Assembly: GCA_029939875.1 (NCBI GenBank)
Contig: JAOZSC010000017.1
Span: 1-15,130, forward strand
Length of the DNA stretch: 15,130 nt
Origin: Desulfobacterales bacterium
GTDB taxonomy: Bacteria; Desulfobacterota; Desulfobacteria; Desulfobacterales; JAFDCJ01
Reading direction: 5' to 3'
The translations under genes and the position numbers were made by a program. Positions 7,681 through 14,491 of this stretch are shown here, one piece after another. How positions within the stretch are numbered: the first letter of the stretch is position 1; every line of letters starts with the position of its first letter. The notes under the pieces were generated by a model. It made no database searches. It saw only the letters and a list, made by a program, of their open reading frames with translations, and was not told where the DNA came from.

Positions 7681-8712
7681 ATGACAATTGCAGCGGATAA
7701 ACAAAAAGCTCTGGACAGCGCCATGGCCCAGGTCGAGCGCCAGTTCGGCAAGGGCGCTATTATGAAACTGGGCGACCGGCCGATTGCTGATGTGCCGGTT
7801 ATTTCGACCAGTTCCCTGTTGCTGGACAGCGCCCTGGGCATCGGGGGACTTCCCCGCGGCCGGGTGGTGGAAATTTTCGGACCCGAAGCCTCCGGCAAAA
7901 CTACGTTAGCCCTGCATGCGGTGGCCGAGGCGCAAAAAAATGACGGTATCGCCGCCTTTATCGATGCCGAACACGCCCTGGATGTCGGGTATGCCCGCAA
8001 GCTGGGCGTCAATTGTGATGAACTGCTGATTTCCCAGCCGGACACCGGCGAGCAGGCCCTTGAAATCACCGATATGCTGGTACGCAGCGGGGCCATTGAC
8101 GTCCTGGTGATCGACTCGGTGGCCGCCCTGGTGCCGCGGGCTGAAATCGAAGGGGAAATGGGAGATTCTCACATGGGGCTGCAGGCCAGACTCATGTCCC
8201 AGGCCCTGAGGAAATTAACCGGAGCCATCGGCAAAACCCTGACGACGCTCATTTTCATCAACCAGATCCGCATGAAAATCGGGGTCGTTTTCGGCAACCC
8301 GGAAACCACTACCGGTGGCAATGCGCTCAAGTTCTATTCTTCGGTGCGGCTTGATATTAGACGGATCGGAGCGATCAAAAACGGTCAGGAGGTGGTGGGC
8401 AACCGCACCCGGGTACGGGTGGTAAAAAACAAGATGGCCCCGCCGTTTACCGAGGCCGAATTTGACATCATGTACGGTGAGGGCATTTCAAAAAACGGTG
8501 ATTTGATTGATGCGGGGGTCAACGCCGGTATTATTGACAAAAGTGGTTCCTGGTATTCCTACGCGGGAGAACGCATCGGCCAGGGGCGCGAAAATGTCAA
8601 ACGGTTTTTCGTGGAAAACAAGGATGTTTTTGAGGATATTTATTCAAAAATCCGGGAAACCCTGGGGTTTGTAAAAAAAGAGGATGAAAAGGCCTCGGAA
8701 GAAACCAAATGA
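7681..8712 (+). CDS. recA: Recombinase A
   Basis: RecA, 343 residues, forms filaments on single-stranded DNA, drives homologous pairing and triggers LexA self-cleavage. The Walker [10 protein letters not shown] is at 67-75, the Walker B VLVIDSV at 141-147, loop L2 with [12 protein letters not shown] at 209-220, and the NQIR motif at 194-197. The C-terminus is acidic ([12 protein letters not shown]), as is usual. The start at 7681 is set by AAGGAG (7669-7674); the frame stays open for 15 more codons upstream, but those codons overlap the thpR end and lack family similarity. I see no clear LexA operator in the 41 bp after thpR, so any SOS control may act further upstream. No recX follows. Confidence 0.98.
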   Translation: MTIAADKQKALDSAMAQVERQFGKGAIMKLGDRPIADVPVISTSSLLLDSALGIGGLPRGRVVEIFGPEASGKTTLALHAVAEAQKNDGIAAFIDAEHALDVGYARKLGVNCDELLISQPDTGEQALEITDMLVRSGAIDVLVIDSVAALVPRAEIEGEMGDSHMGLQARLMSQALRKLTGAIGKTLTTLIFINQIRMKIGVVFGNPETTTGGNALKFYSSVRLDIRRIGAIKNGQEVVGNRTRVRVVKNKMAPPFTEAEFDIMYGEGISKNGDLIDAGVNAGIIDKSGSWYSYAGERIGQGRENVKRFFVENKDVFEDIYSKIRETLGFVKKEDEKASEETK

Positions 8713-8723
8713 TAGAATTCGTT

Positions 8724-8893
8724 GACTAAGGGCTCGCACAAAAATAACTTCACATTTTTAGTGCCGATGCATCCCGCCTGGCTGCGTTGCGAAAGCTCGG
8801 AATAGGCCAGCTATTCCTGCACTTTCGCGCCTTGCCAGCCGGGCGCCGCAACCCTAAAAATTTGCGAATTTATTGTTGCGCGAACCCTAAGTC
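8724..8893. repeat. 170-bp imperfect palindrome (MITE- or REP-like element)
   Basis: The two ends mirror each other: GACTAAGGGCTCGCAC at 8724 and, on the other strand, GACTTAGGGTTCGCGC from 8893. The symmetry continues inward: an A/T-rich stretch ending ATTTTTAG/CTAAAAAT, a CCCGCCTGGC/GCCAGCCGGG pair, GCGAAAG (8789-8795) with CTTTCGC (8822-8828), and a perfect GGAATAG/CTATTCC core (8799-8805 with 8811-8817). The axis at 8808 matches the midpoint of the whole element. It begins 11 bp after recA stops and has no coding capacity. The length and terminal symmetry suggest a non-autonomous mobile element; a transcript would fold into one long hairpin and could end recA transcription. No flanking duplication is obvious. 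Confidence 0.75.
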
Positions 8894-8917
8894 GAAAAGG
8901 TTCACAAGAGCATGGAA

Positions 8918-9016
8918 AGTTGATTGAGTTGAATAAGTTGATTAAGTTAAAGAAAGTCCACCGCGACCAATCAACCCAAACAACTCAAACAACTCAATCA
9001 CCTTAATCAACTTACC
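8918..9016. repeat. Two facing arrays of a degenerate 9-bp repeat upstream of alaS
   Basis: The left array (8918-8953) has four units: AGTTGATTG, AGTTGAATA, AGTTGATTA and AGTTAAAGA. After a 15-18 bp GC-rich spacer (AAGTCCACCGCGACC), the right array (8972-9016) has five units in reverse orientation: CAACCCAAA, CAACTCAAA, CAACTCAAT, CACCTTAAT and CAACTTACC. A 13-base perfect complement (CTTAATCAACTTA) and CAACTCAATCA link the arms, so a transcript can form a long stem. It ends 30 bp before the alaS ATG and would lie in the alaS leader if transcription starts upstream. Confidence 0.8.
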
Positions 9017-9046
9017 AACTCTTGGTAAGCAATAATGGAGATTTAG

Positions 9047-11677
9047 ATGACTGGAGAAGAAGTTCGCAGCAAGTTTCTGGAGTATTTTCAAAAACACAAC
9101 CACCAGATTGTGCGCAGTTCCTCTCTCGTGCCCCAGGATGATCCCACGCTGCTTTTTATCAATGCCGGCATGGTACAGTTCAAGCGGGTTTTTCTGGGGG
9201 AAGAAAAAAGGGACTATGTACGGGCCACCACCTCCCAGAAATGCGTACGGGCCGGCGGCAAGCACAATGACCTGGAAAATGTCGGCTATACGGCCCGGCA
9301 TCACACCTTTTTTGAAATGCTTGGCAATTTTTCCTTCGGAGATTATTTTAAACAGGGTGCCGTTGAATTTGCCTGGGATCTTCTGACCAACGGTTACGGT
9401 TTGCCGGCCGATAAGCTATGGGCTTCGATTTACCTGGACGATGACGAGGCCTATGACCTGTGGAGCCGTGTCATCGGTGTCCCCGACGATCGCATCGTAA
9501 GATTCGGCGAGGAAGACAATTTTTGGTCCATGGGAGATACGGGACCGTGTGGGCCGTGTTCGGAAATTTTGATTGACCGCGGCGAACAATACGGCTGCGG
9601 CCGACCGGAATGCACCGCCGGCTGCGAATGTGATCGTTTTCTGGAGATCTGGAACCTGGTGTTCATGCAGTTTAACCGGGATGCTTCCGGAAAAATGACG
9701 CCGTTGCCCAAACCCAGCATCGACACGGGGCTGGGCCTGGAACGCATGGTGTCCCTCATTCAGGATGTGCCTACCAATTTTGACACCGATCTCATCTTTC
9801 CGATTATTGAAAAGGCCGAGCAGCTGGCCCAGGTTTCCATGGGGGATTCGTCTGCTTCCGATGTGGCCCTGAAGGTCATTGCCGATCACAGCCGGGCGGC
9901 GGCCTTTCTTATCGGCGACGGTATCCTGCCGTCCAACGAGGGGCGCGGATATGTGCTGCGCCGCATTATGCGCCGTGCGATCCGCTACGGGCGCAACATT
10001 GGATTGGAGCGCCCTTTTCTGTACCAAACCGCCGGAGTGGTGTTTGAGATCATGAAATCAGCCTATCCTGAGCTTGCCGAGGCCTCGGCGTTCATTACCA
10101 GTGTTATCAAAAACGAGGAGGCTCGTTTCCTGGAGACCCTGGGCACCGGTATGAAACTGCTCAACGACACCCTGGCCGAGATTAAGGCCCGGGGTGAAAA
10201 CCGGGTGCCCGGAGAAGTTATCTTCAAGTTGTACGACACTTACGGCTTTCCGGTGGACATCGTGCGAGACGTTGTGCGGGATGAAAATATGAGCCTGGAC
10301 ATGGACGGGTTCGATCGGGCCATGGACACCCAGCGGACCCGGTCCCGGACGGTGGCCTCCTTTGACAGCATCAGTGACGCATATAAAAACCTGTCGGCGC
10401 GGGGGATCAAACCCGAATTCGTGGGCTATGACAGCTTGAGCTGCGAGTCCAAAATACTGCTGATGGTGGCCGATGGCCGGGAGATATCAGAGGCTGCCGA
10501 GGGGCAGTCACTGGAAGTGGTCACCGAGACCACGCCGTTTTACGCCGAGGCAGGCGGACAGGTCGGCGACGGCGGCGAAATCAGCGGACAGGATTGCGAG
10601 CTGGAGGTGATTGACACGGTAAAAGATCCCACCGGCTTAATCATCCATCGGGCCAAAGTGATTTCCGGCAGGATCCAAACGGGGCAGGCGGTGCAGCTGC
10701 AGGTGGATGCCCGCAAGCGCGAGGCCACAGCCCTGAATCATACGGCCACCCACATTCTGCATGCAGCCCTGCGCCAGGTGCTCGGGGATCACGTCAAGCA
10801 GGCCGGCTCCCTGGTGGCACCCGACAGGCTGCGTTTTGATTTTACCCATTTTTCCCAGGTAGACACGGCCGATCTGGATGCCGTTGAGCGGATCGTTAAC
10901 CGGCGGATTCAGGAAAATATCCCCACCGAGATCCAGGAAATGGATGCCGATGATGCGTTTAAAACGGGTGCCACGGCGCTGTTCGAGGAGAAATACGGCG
11001 ATCGCGTGCGGGTCGTGTCCCTGACCGATTTCAGCAAGGAGCTTTGCGGAGGAATCCACACCAGCCGCACTGGAAACATCGGGATTTTCAAAATCGTCAG
11101 CGAAACCAGCGTGTCTTCCGGGGTCCGGCGTATTGAAGCAATGACCGGAGAGTCTGCCCTGGCCCACACCCAGAAAATGTCTGGAATCGTGCAGGACACG
11201 GCCCGCCTGTTGAGGGAAAAACCGCAAGCCGTTGTGGCCCGGGTGAAAAAGCTGCTGGCCGAGGTCAAAACCTTGGAAAAAGAAGTCCAGCACCTCAAGG
11301 CCAAACTGGCCTCCCAGAGCGCCGATGCATCAGCAGATGCCGCTGTATCGGTCAACGGGGTCAACGTTGTGTCCCGGCGGGTGGCAGTGGATACGACGGC
11401 CGCCCTGCGAGACCTGGCCGACCAGTTCAAAGAGAAAATCAAGTCGGGCGTTGTGGTGCTGGGCAGCAGTGCCGGTGACAAGGCCATGCTGATCGCCGTG
11501 GTAACAAAGGATCTTGTCGGACAGTACCATGCGGGCCGTATTATCAAAGAGGTGGCAGCCGTGGTGGGCGGTAGCGGCGGCGGTCGTCCCGACATGGCCC
11601 AGGCCGGTGGCAATCAGCCGCAAGAACTGGACAGCGCGCTGGATAAGGTCTATGAAGTTGTCAGGCAGATGAAATGA
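9047..11677 (+). CDS. alaS: Alanine--tRNA ligase
   Basis: This full-length AlaRS (876 residues) charges tRNA-Ala and edits mischarged Ser/Gly. The class II catalytic core is at the N-terminus (RHHTFFEMLGNFSFGDYF at 84-101). The editing domain keeps all four zinc-site residues, His565, His569 (NHTATH), Cys667 and His671 (CGGIH), each one position from the E. coli residues 564, 568, 666 and 670. The C-Ala domain ends with GGSGGGRPDMAQAGG (841-855). A cysteine cluster sits in the aminoacylation domain (Cys184, 189, 193, 195; CGRPECTAGCECDRF), where the E. coli enzyme has no cysteines; it may bind a metal. GGAG at 9037-9040 lies 6 nt before the ATG. It is convergent with dapB. Confidence 0.98.
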   Translation: MTGEEVRSKFLEYFQKHNHQIVRSSSLVPQDDPTLLFINAGMVQFKRVFLGEEKRDYVRATTSQKCVRAGGKHNDLENVGYTARHHTFFEMLGNFSFGDYFKQGAVEFAWDLLTNGYGLPADKLWASIYLDDDEAYDLWSRVIGVPDDRIVRFGEEDNFWSMGDTGPCGPCSEILIDRGEQYGCGRPECTAGCECDRFLEIWNLVFMQFNRDASGKMTPLPKPSIDTGLGLERMVSLIQDVPTNFDTDLIFPIIEKAEQLAQVSMGDSSASDVALKVIADHSRAAAFLIGDGILPSNEGRGYVLRRIMRRAIRYGRNIGLERPFLYQTAGVVFEIMKSAYPELAEASAFITSVIKNEEARFLETLGTGMKLLNDTLAEIKARGENRVPGEVIFKLYDTYGFPVDIVRDVVRDENMSLDMDGFDRAMDTQRTRSRTVASFDSISDAYKNLSARGIKPEFVGYDSLSCESKILLMVADGREISEAAEGQSLEVVTETTPFYAEAGGQVGDGGEISGQDCELEVIDTVKDPTGLIIHRAKVISGRIQTGQAVQLQVDARKREATALNHTATHILHAALRQVLGDHVKQAGSLVAPDRLRFDFTHFSQVDTADLDAVERIVNRRIQENIPTEIQEMDADDAFKTGATALFEEKYGDRVRVVSLTDFSKELCGGIHTSRTGNIGIFKIVSETSVSSGVRRIEAMTGESALAHTQKMSGIVQDTARLLREKPQAVVARVKKLLAEVKTLEKEVQHLKAKLASQSADASADAAVSVNGVNVVSRRVAVDTTAALRDLADQFKEKIKSGVVVLGSSAGDKAMLIAVVTKDLVGQYHAGRIIKEVAAVVGGSGGGRPDMAQAGGNQPQELDSALDKVYEVVRQMK

Positions 11678-11679
11678 TC

Positions 11680-11703
11680 ACCGGCTGACACCTCGAAGCC
11701 GGT
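11680..11703. terminator. Hairpin between convergent alaS and dapB, possible bidirectional terminator
   Basis: A perfect 7-bp stem ACCGGCT (11680-11686) and AGCCGGT (11697-11703) with a 10-nt loop fills the 25-bp gap between the two stop codons and overlaps the last base of the dapB stop. No T-run follows on either strand, so intrinsic termination would be weak. Confidence 0.4.
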
Positions 11704-12533
11704 TAAACGCCTCTCAGCACATCGATCATGCTGTAGACCCGGGCCTTTTCGGCGGCAGTTATTTTGTCAGATAAAAACAGCAGGGCATCCAGGGTGCCGG
11801 CGGCATAAATTTTCCGGCCATTGACATTGTGGGTGAATTCGAATCGCACGGTGCTGTCCGGTGAGACAAGGGTGTAGGTGTGCCATCCATGCCCGGACAG
11901 ATATTTTTCAGGGATGCCCAACCGGGATTGTTGAATTTTCGGATCCCGAATTTGCACAATGCTTTCTTCAGCAAAGGGGATGCCAAGTTTATTAAAGTAT
12001 CGCACCACGGCCTTGGCCGTTCCGCTGGTGTCGGCCTTGCCCTTCTGGTGGCTTTCGGTTATTTCAAGGGAATATCCTTGAAAGAGCCCTGGGAAATTAT
12101 CGGCGGCATATTCCATCATGGCTTGAAAACCGACAATCTGTTTGGCCATGTTCGGTGCAATGACTGCCGCAATGGAAGATGAGCGCACCGTCTGCTCCAG
12201 CAGACTGCGATCCCCCCCGGTGGTGCCCATCACAAATGGCAGGCCGCAGTTGCAATAAAAATCGGCGTTGGCATTGACCGCCGAAGGATGGGTATAATCC
12301 GCGGTTAAAAATGGGCCCTCACTTTGCTTGATTTGCGCAATGCGGCTTTCACGTTTATCCGGTGCGATGAGTTCCAGGGCGGTGGTTTCGACCGTGCAGC
12401 GGGATTCCTGGATTTCCGGTCCGGTCAGCGAATAGGGCAGCAGTTTAAAGCGCTCGTCTTGCAGGATCTGCTGCGCCACTGTCTGAGCCATGCTGCCCGG
12501 AAGCCCATTGACCATTACTTTTACAACATTCAT
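11703..12533 (-). CDS. dapB: 4-hydroxy-tetrahydrodipicolinate reductase DapB, plant-type
   Basis: DapB reduces hydroxy-tetrahydrodipicolinate with NAD(P)H in the diaminopimelate/lysine pathway. The 276-residue protein has the N-terminal nucleotide-binding motif VMVNGLPGSMAQ (6-17), the GLPFVMGTTGGDR loop (97-109) and the catalytic segment ESHQKGKADTSGTA (160-173). There His162 and Lys166 match the catalytic His159 and Lys163 of E. coli, but the usual HH pair is HQ and the PSGTA proline is missing. These changes, with NANADFYCNCGLPFVMGTT, RDPK at 196-199, YLSGHGWH and the C-terminal MIDVLRG, agree with the chloroplast enzyme of Arabidopsis as I remember it (ESHQ-GK-DTSGTA, SGHAFH, MIDVLRE). 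AGGAG ends 8 nt before the ATG. dapA and lysA are not adjacent. The gene is convergent with alaS. Confidence 0.9.
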   Translation of the reverse strand: MNVVKVMVNGLPGSMAQTVAQQILQDERFKLLPYSLTGPEIQESRCTVETTALELIAPDKRESRIAQIKQSEGPFLTADYTHPSAVNANADFYCNCGLPFVMGTTGGDRSLLEQTVRSSSIAAVIAPNMAKQIVGFQAMMEYAADNFPGLFQGYSLEITESHQKGKADTSGTAKAVVRYFNKLGIPFAEESIVQIRDPKIQQSRLGIPEKYLSGHGWHTYTLVSPDSTVRFEFTHNVNGRKIYAAGTLDALLFLSDKITAAEKARVYSMIDVLRGV

Positions 12534-12691
12534 TATTCAATCTCCTATTTTTAATGTTGCGTATACACTTAGTTCTATCTAAACCCATCACCTAAGGAGG
12601 AGGACGGGAGAGGTTCAACCGGTTCTGGGGCAAGCGATAAAATTAAGGCACTTCGAACTTTAGTTTTTTTTATATTTAGCAAATTGCCTTT

Positions 12692-12735
12692 GTCCCCTTC
12701 GAGGGGGCTTCATGATGTCTCCCGCTATGCGGGAG
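12692..12735. terminator. Tandem hairpins downstream of the MurU-AmgK gene
   Basis: Two stem-loops stand side by side. GTCCCCT-TCG-AGGGGGC (12692-12708) has a 7-bp stem with one G-U pair, and CTCCCGC-TAT-GCGGGAG (12719-12735) has a perfect 7-bp stem. They begin 22 bp after the stop codon of the minus-strand fusion gene, so they may end its transcript or protect its 3' end. No U-tract directly follows on the minus strand; on the plus strand a run of eight T lies outside the stems, at 12664-12671. Role uncertain. Confidence 0.4.
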
Positions 12736-12756
12736 GAGCTCTCACTTTTATCTAAA

Positions 12757-14460
12757 TTACGGTTTTTGCAGGTGAGTGTAAGCCCTTTGCACCACTTCGG
12801 TCAACGCTGGAAATTCCTTCTTACCGTCTATGACAAGATTATGCTGCAATGATTTCACGGCAGCTGGAATGTGGGTTTCAAAATGGAGTTTGCCCTTGAT
12901 TTTGCTCAGGTACGCGAAAGCGCCCAGAATCTGAAGATTTCGGGTCAGGGTGCAATAGTGATAGCAGGAATGGAATTTTTCCGGTTCTACCGCTGTTTTC
13001 GCCGACAGTTGATCAAGGCAGTAATCCAGCAGCAAGGTTTGGGTAGGCTGCGGCAGCTCCACATAGGGATCGATGAGCAGGGATGCCAGGTCATACTGAA
13101 TCGGGCCCCGGCGGCCTCCCTGAAAATCGATAAAGTAAATGCTGTGGTCTTTAACCATGATATTGCGCGACTGCATATCCCGGTGCATAAAACCGATGGT
13201 CGCATGCGCCAGTGCCTGTCGGGCCAGGCGGACAAACTCCTGTTTAAGGTCTTCAAAGCGGGTGTCAAAACCGAGATAGGCGATTAAAAACGCCTCCACA
13301 AAATAGCGGCATTCTTTTTCCAGAACCAGATCCTGGTCGTATGCAGGGCCCTGGTAGGCCCAGCGGCGATCAAAGTCGACAACACCTTTTTGTGACAGAT
13401 CCACTAGCCGGCGGATGACCTGTTTGTAAAGGTCAAGGATCTCGTCCGGACGCGTTGCTGCTAAAACCGTCTGCTGCAGGCTGATATCGCCCAGGTCCTC
13501 CAGAAAAACCAGTCCGCAAAAGGGTTCCTGGTAATGAATTTTCGGTACGGCCACGCCTTGACGCTCCAGGTGCCGGCCGATTTGAACAAAGGCGTCGACC
13601 TCCTGGGTTTCGGACGTCTGCCGGATGCCATGATCCACCATTATGACAGATCGATCGGTTGCCTTTAGCCGGTACCACTGTCGCTCGGAGCCGTCGCCCT
13701 TCAATTTTTCCCACCGGACCGGCTGATCAGGCAGCATCCGGTAACAGCGGGCAAAGGCTTCGGGCACCGCTTTGTCCAGTACAGCCCTGCGGTAGCGCCC
13801 GGGGGTTCCGAGATCACTCCACCGGTTTTTTGGCAGGATAAAGGCCCGGATCTGTTTTCCGTCCGCTACCATCCGGGAGAAGGCTTCGATGCTGCTGTAC
13901 GGTGTGGCCGTCGGAATGTAGTCCAGCACTTCGGGTTCCAGAACCTGGATACCGGTAAAGGTCAGCAGCCGATTGCCGGGCGGGGGATCCCCGGCGGCCG
14001 GACTGTGAAATGCCGTAATTGTCCGGGATTCGTTGACGGATACGCTGTTGAATGCGGGATCGTCACACAGCACCAGGGTGACGGGGGGATGATCCCGGCA
14101 ATGGGTATTGTAAACTTTTTTTAAATCGATATCAAAAACAATGTCGGCATTGATGACCATAAAAGGCTGTGAATCCCAGAAATCCGCCACATTCTTGATG
14201 GCTCCCCCGGTGCCCAGTATCAGCGGTTCATAGCGGGTGTGAACCTTCAGGGGATATTTTCTGGCCGCGATAAAAGCGTTGATTTTATGGTGCAGATGAT
14301 GGGTGTTGATCATAACCGCCGTGCAACCGGCATGGACCAGCTGGATGATGATTTTTTCCAGCAACGGACGGCCCGCGACAGGAAACAGGGCTTTGGGGGT
14401 GTGGTTGGTGTAAGGCCGTAGCCGGGTGCCGAAACCCGCGGCCAGTATCAGTGCTTTCAT
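12757..14460 (-). CDS. Bifunctional sugar-1-phosphate nucleotidyltransferase / anomeric sugar kinase, MurU-AmgK-like fusion
   Basis: This 567-residue protein joins two enzymes. Residues 1 to about 235 are a Rossmann-type nucleotidyltransferase: LAAGFGTRLRPYTNHTPKAL at 6-25, the metal-binding NADIVFD at 104-110, LTFTGIQVLEP at 166-176 and WSDLGTPGRYRR at 214-225. Residues about 245-567 are an APH/choline-kinase-like kinase: GDGSERQWYRL (255-265), VFLEDLGD (318-325), the catalytic HRDMQSRN (426-433; Asp428, Asn433) and the metal-binding DFQ at 445-447. In Pseudomonas, separate neighbouring genes amgK and murU phosphorylate MurNAc at C1 and add UMP, bypassing de novo UDP-MurNAc synthesis. This order and pairing suggest the same two steps in one chain. 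A different hexose substrate cannot be excluded. The ATG is 31 bp from the upstream acyltransferase gene and lacks a clear ribosome site. Confidence 0.75.
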   Translation of the reverse strand: MKALILAAGFGTRLRPYTNHTPKALFPVAGRPLLEKIIIQLVHAGCTAVMINTHHLHHKINAFIAARKYPLKVHTRYEPLILGTGGAIKNVADFWDSQPFMVINADIVFDIDLKKVYNTHCRDHPPVTLVLCDDPAFNSVSVNESRTITAFHSPAAGDPPPGNRLLTFTGIQVLEPEVLDYIPTATPYSSIEAFSRMVADGKQIRAFILPKNRWSDLGTPGRYRRAVLDKAVPEAFARCYRMLPDQPVRWEKLKGDGSERQWYRLKATDRSVIMVDHGIRQTSETQEVDAFVQIGRHLERQGVAVPKIHYQEPFCGLVFLEDLGDISLQQTVLAATRPDEILDLYKQVIRRLVDLSQKGVVDFDRRWAYQGPAYDQDLVLEKECRYFVEAFLIAYLGFDTRFEDLKQEFVRLARQALAHATIGFMHRDMQSRNIMVKDHSIYFIDFQGGRRGPIQYDLASLLIDPYVELPQPTQTLLLDYCLDQLSAKTAVEPEKFHSCYHYCTLTRNLQILGAFAYLSKIKGKLHFETHIPAAVKSLQHNLVIDGKKEFPALTEVVQRAYTHLQKP

Positions 14461-14463
14461 GTA

Positions 14464-14488
14464 TCAGGGTTCAGGGTTTAAGGGTTTA
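14464..14488. repeat. Short tandem AGGGTT repeats between two genes
   Basis: The plus strand reads TCAGGGT, TCAGGGT, then TTAAGGGTTT in the 31-bp gap between the acyltransferase stop and the fusion-gene ATG. The repeat takes the place where a Shine-Dalgarno sequence would be expected for the minus-strand fusion gene. Confidence 0.5.
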
Positions 14489-14491
14489 TTT

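Noticed and set aside
8724..8893. Structured non-coding RNA or tRNA-like gene.
   Set aside because: The structure is one long symmetric hairpin with matching ends, which fits a palindromic mobile element better; there is no cloverleaf or known RNA motif.
8918..9016. CRISPR-like array.
   Set aside because: The units are 9 bp, contiguous, without unique spacers, and in two opposite orientations; no cas genes are nearby.
10637..11293. A 218-codon minus-strand open frame opposite alaS, with a longer overlapping frame at 10909-11613.
   Set aside because: Both lie wholly inside alaS, which has intact catalytic and editing motifs. They are frame shadows.
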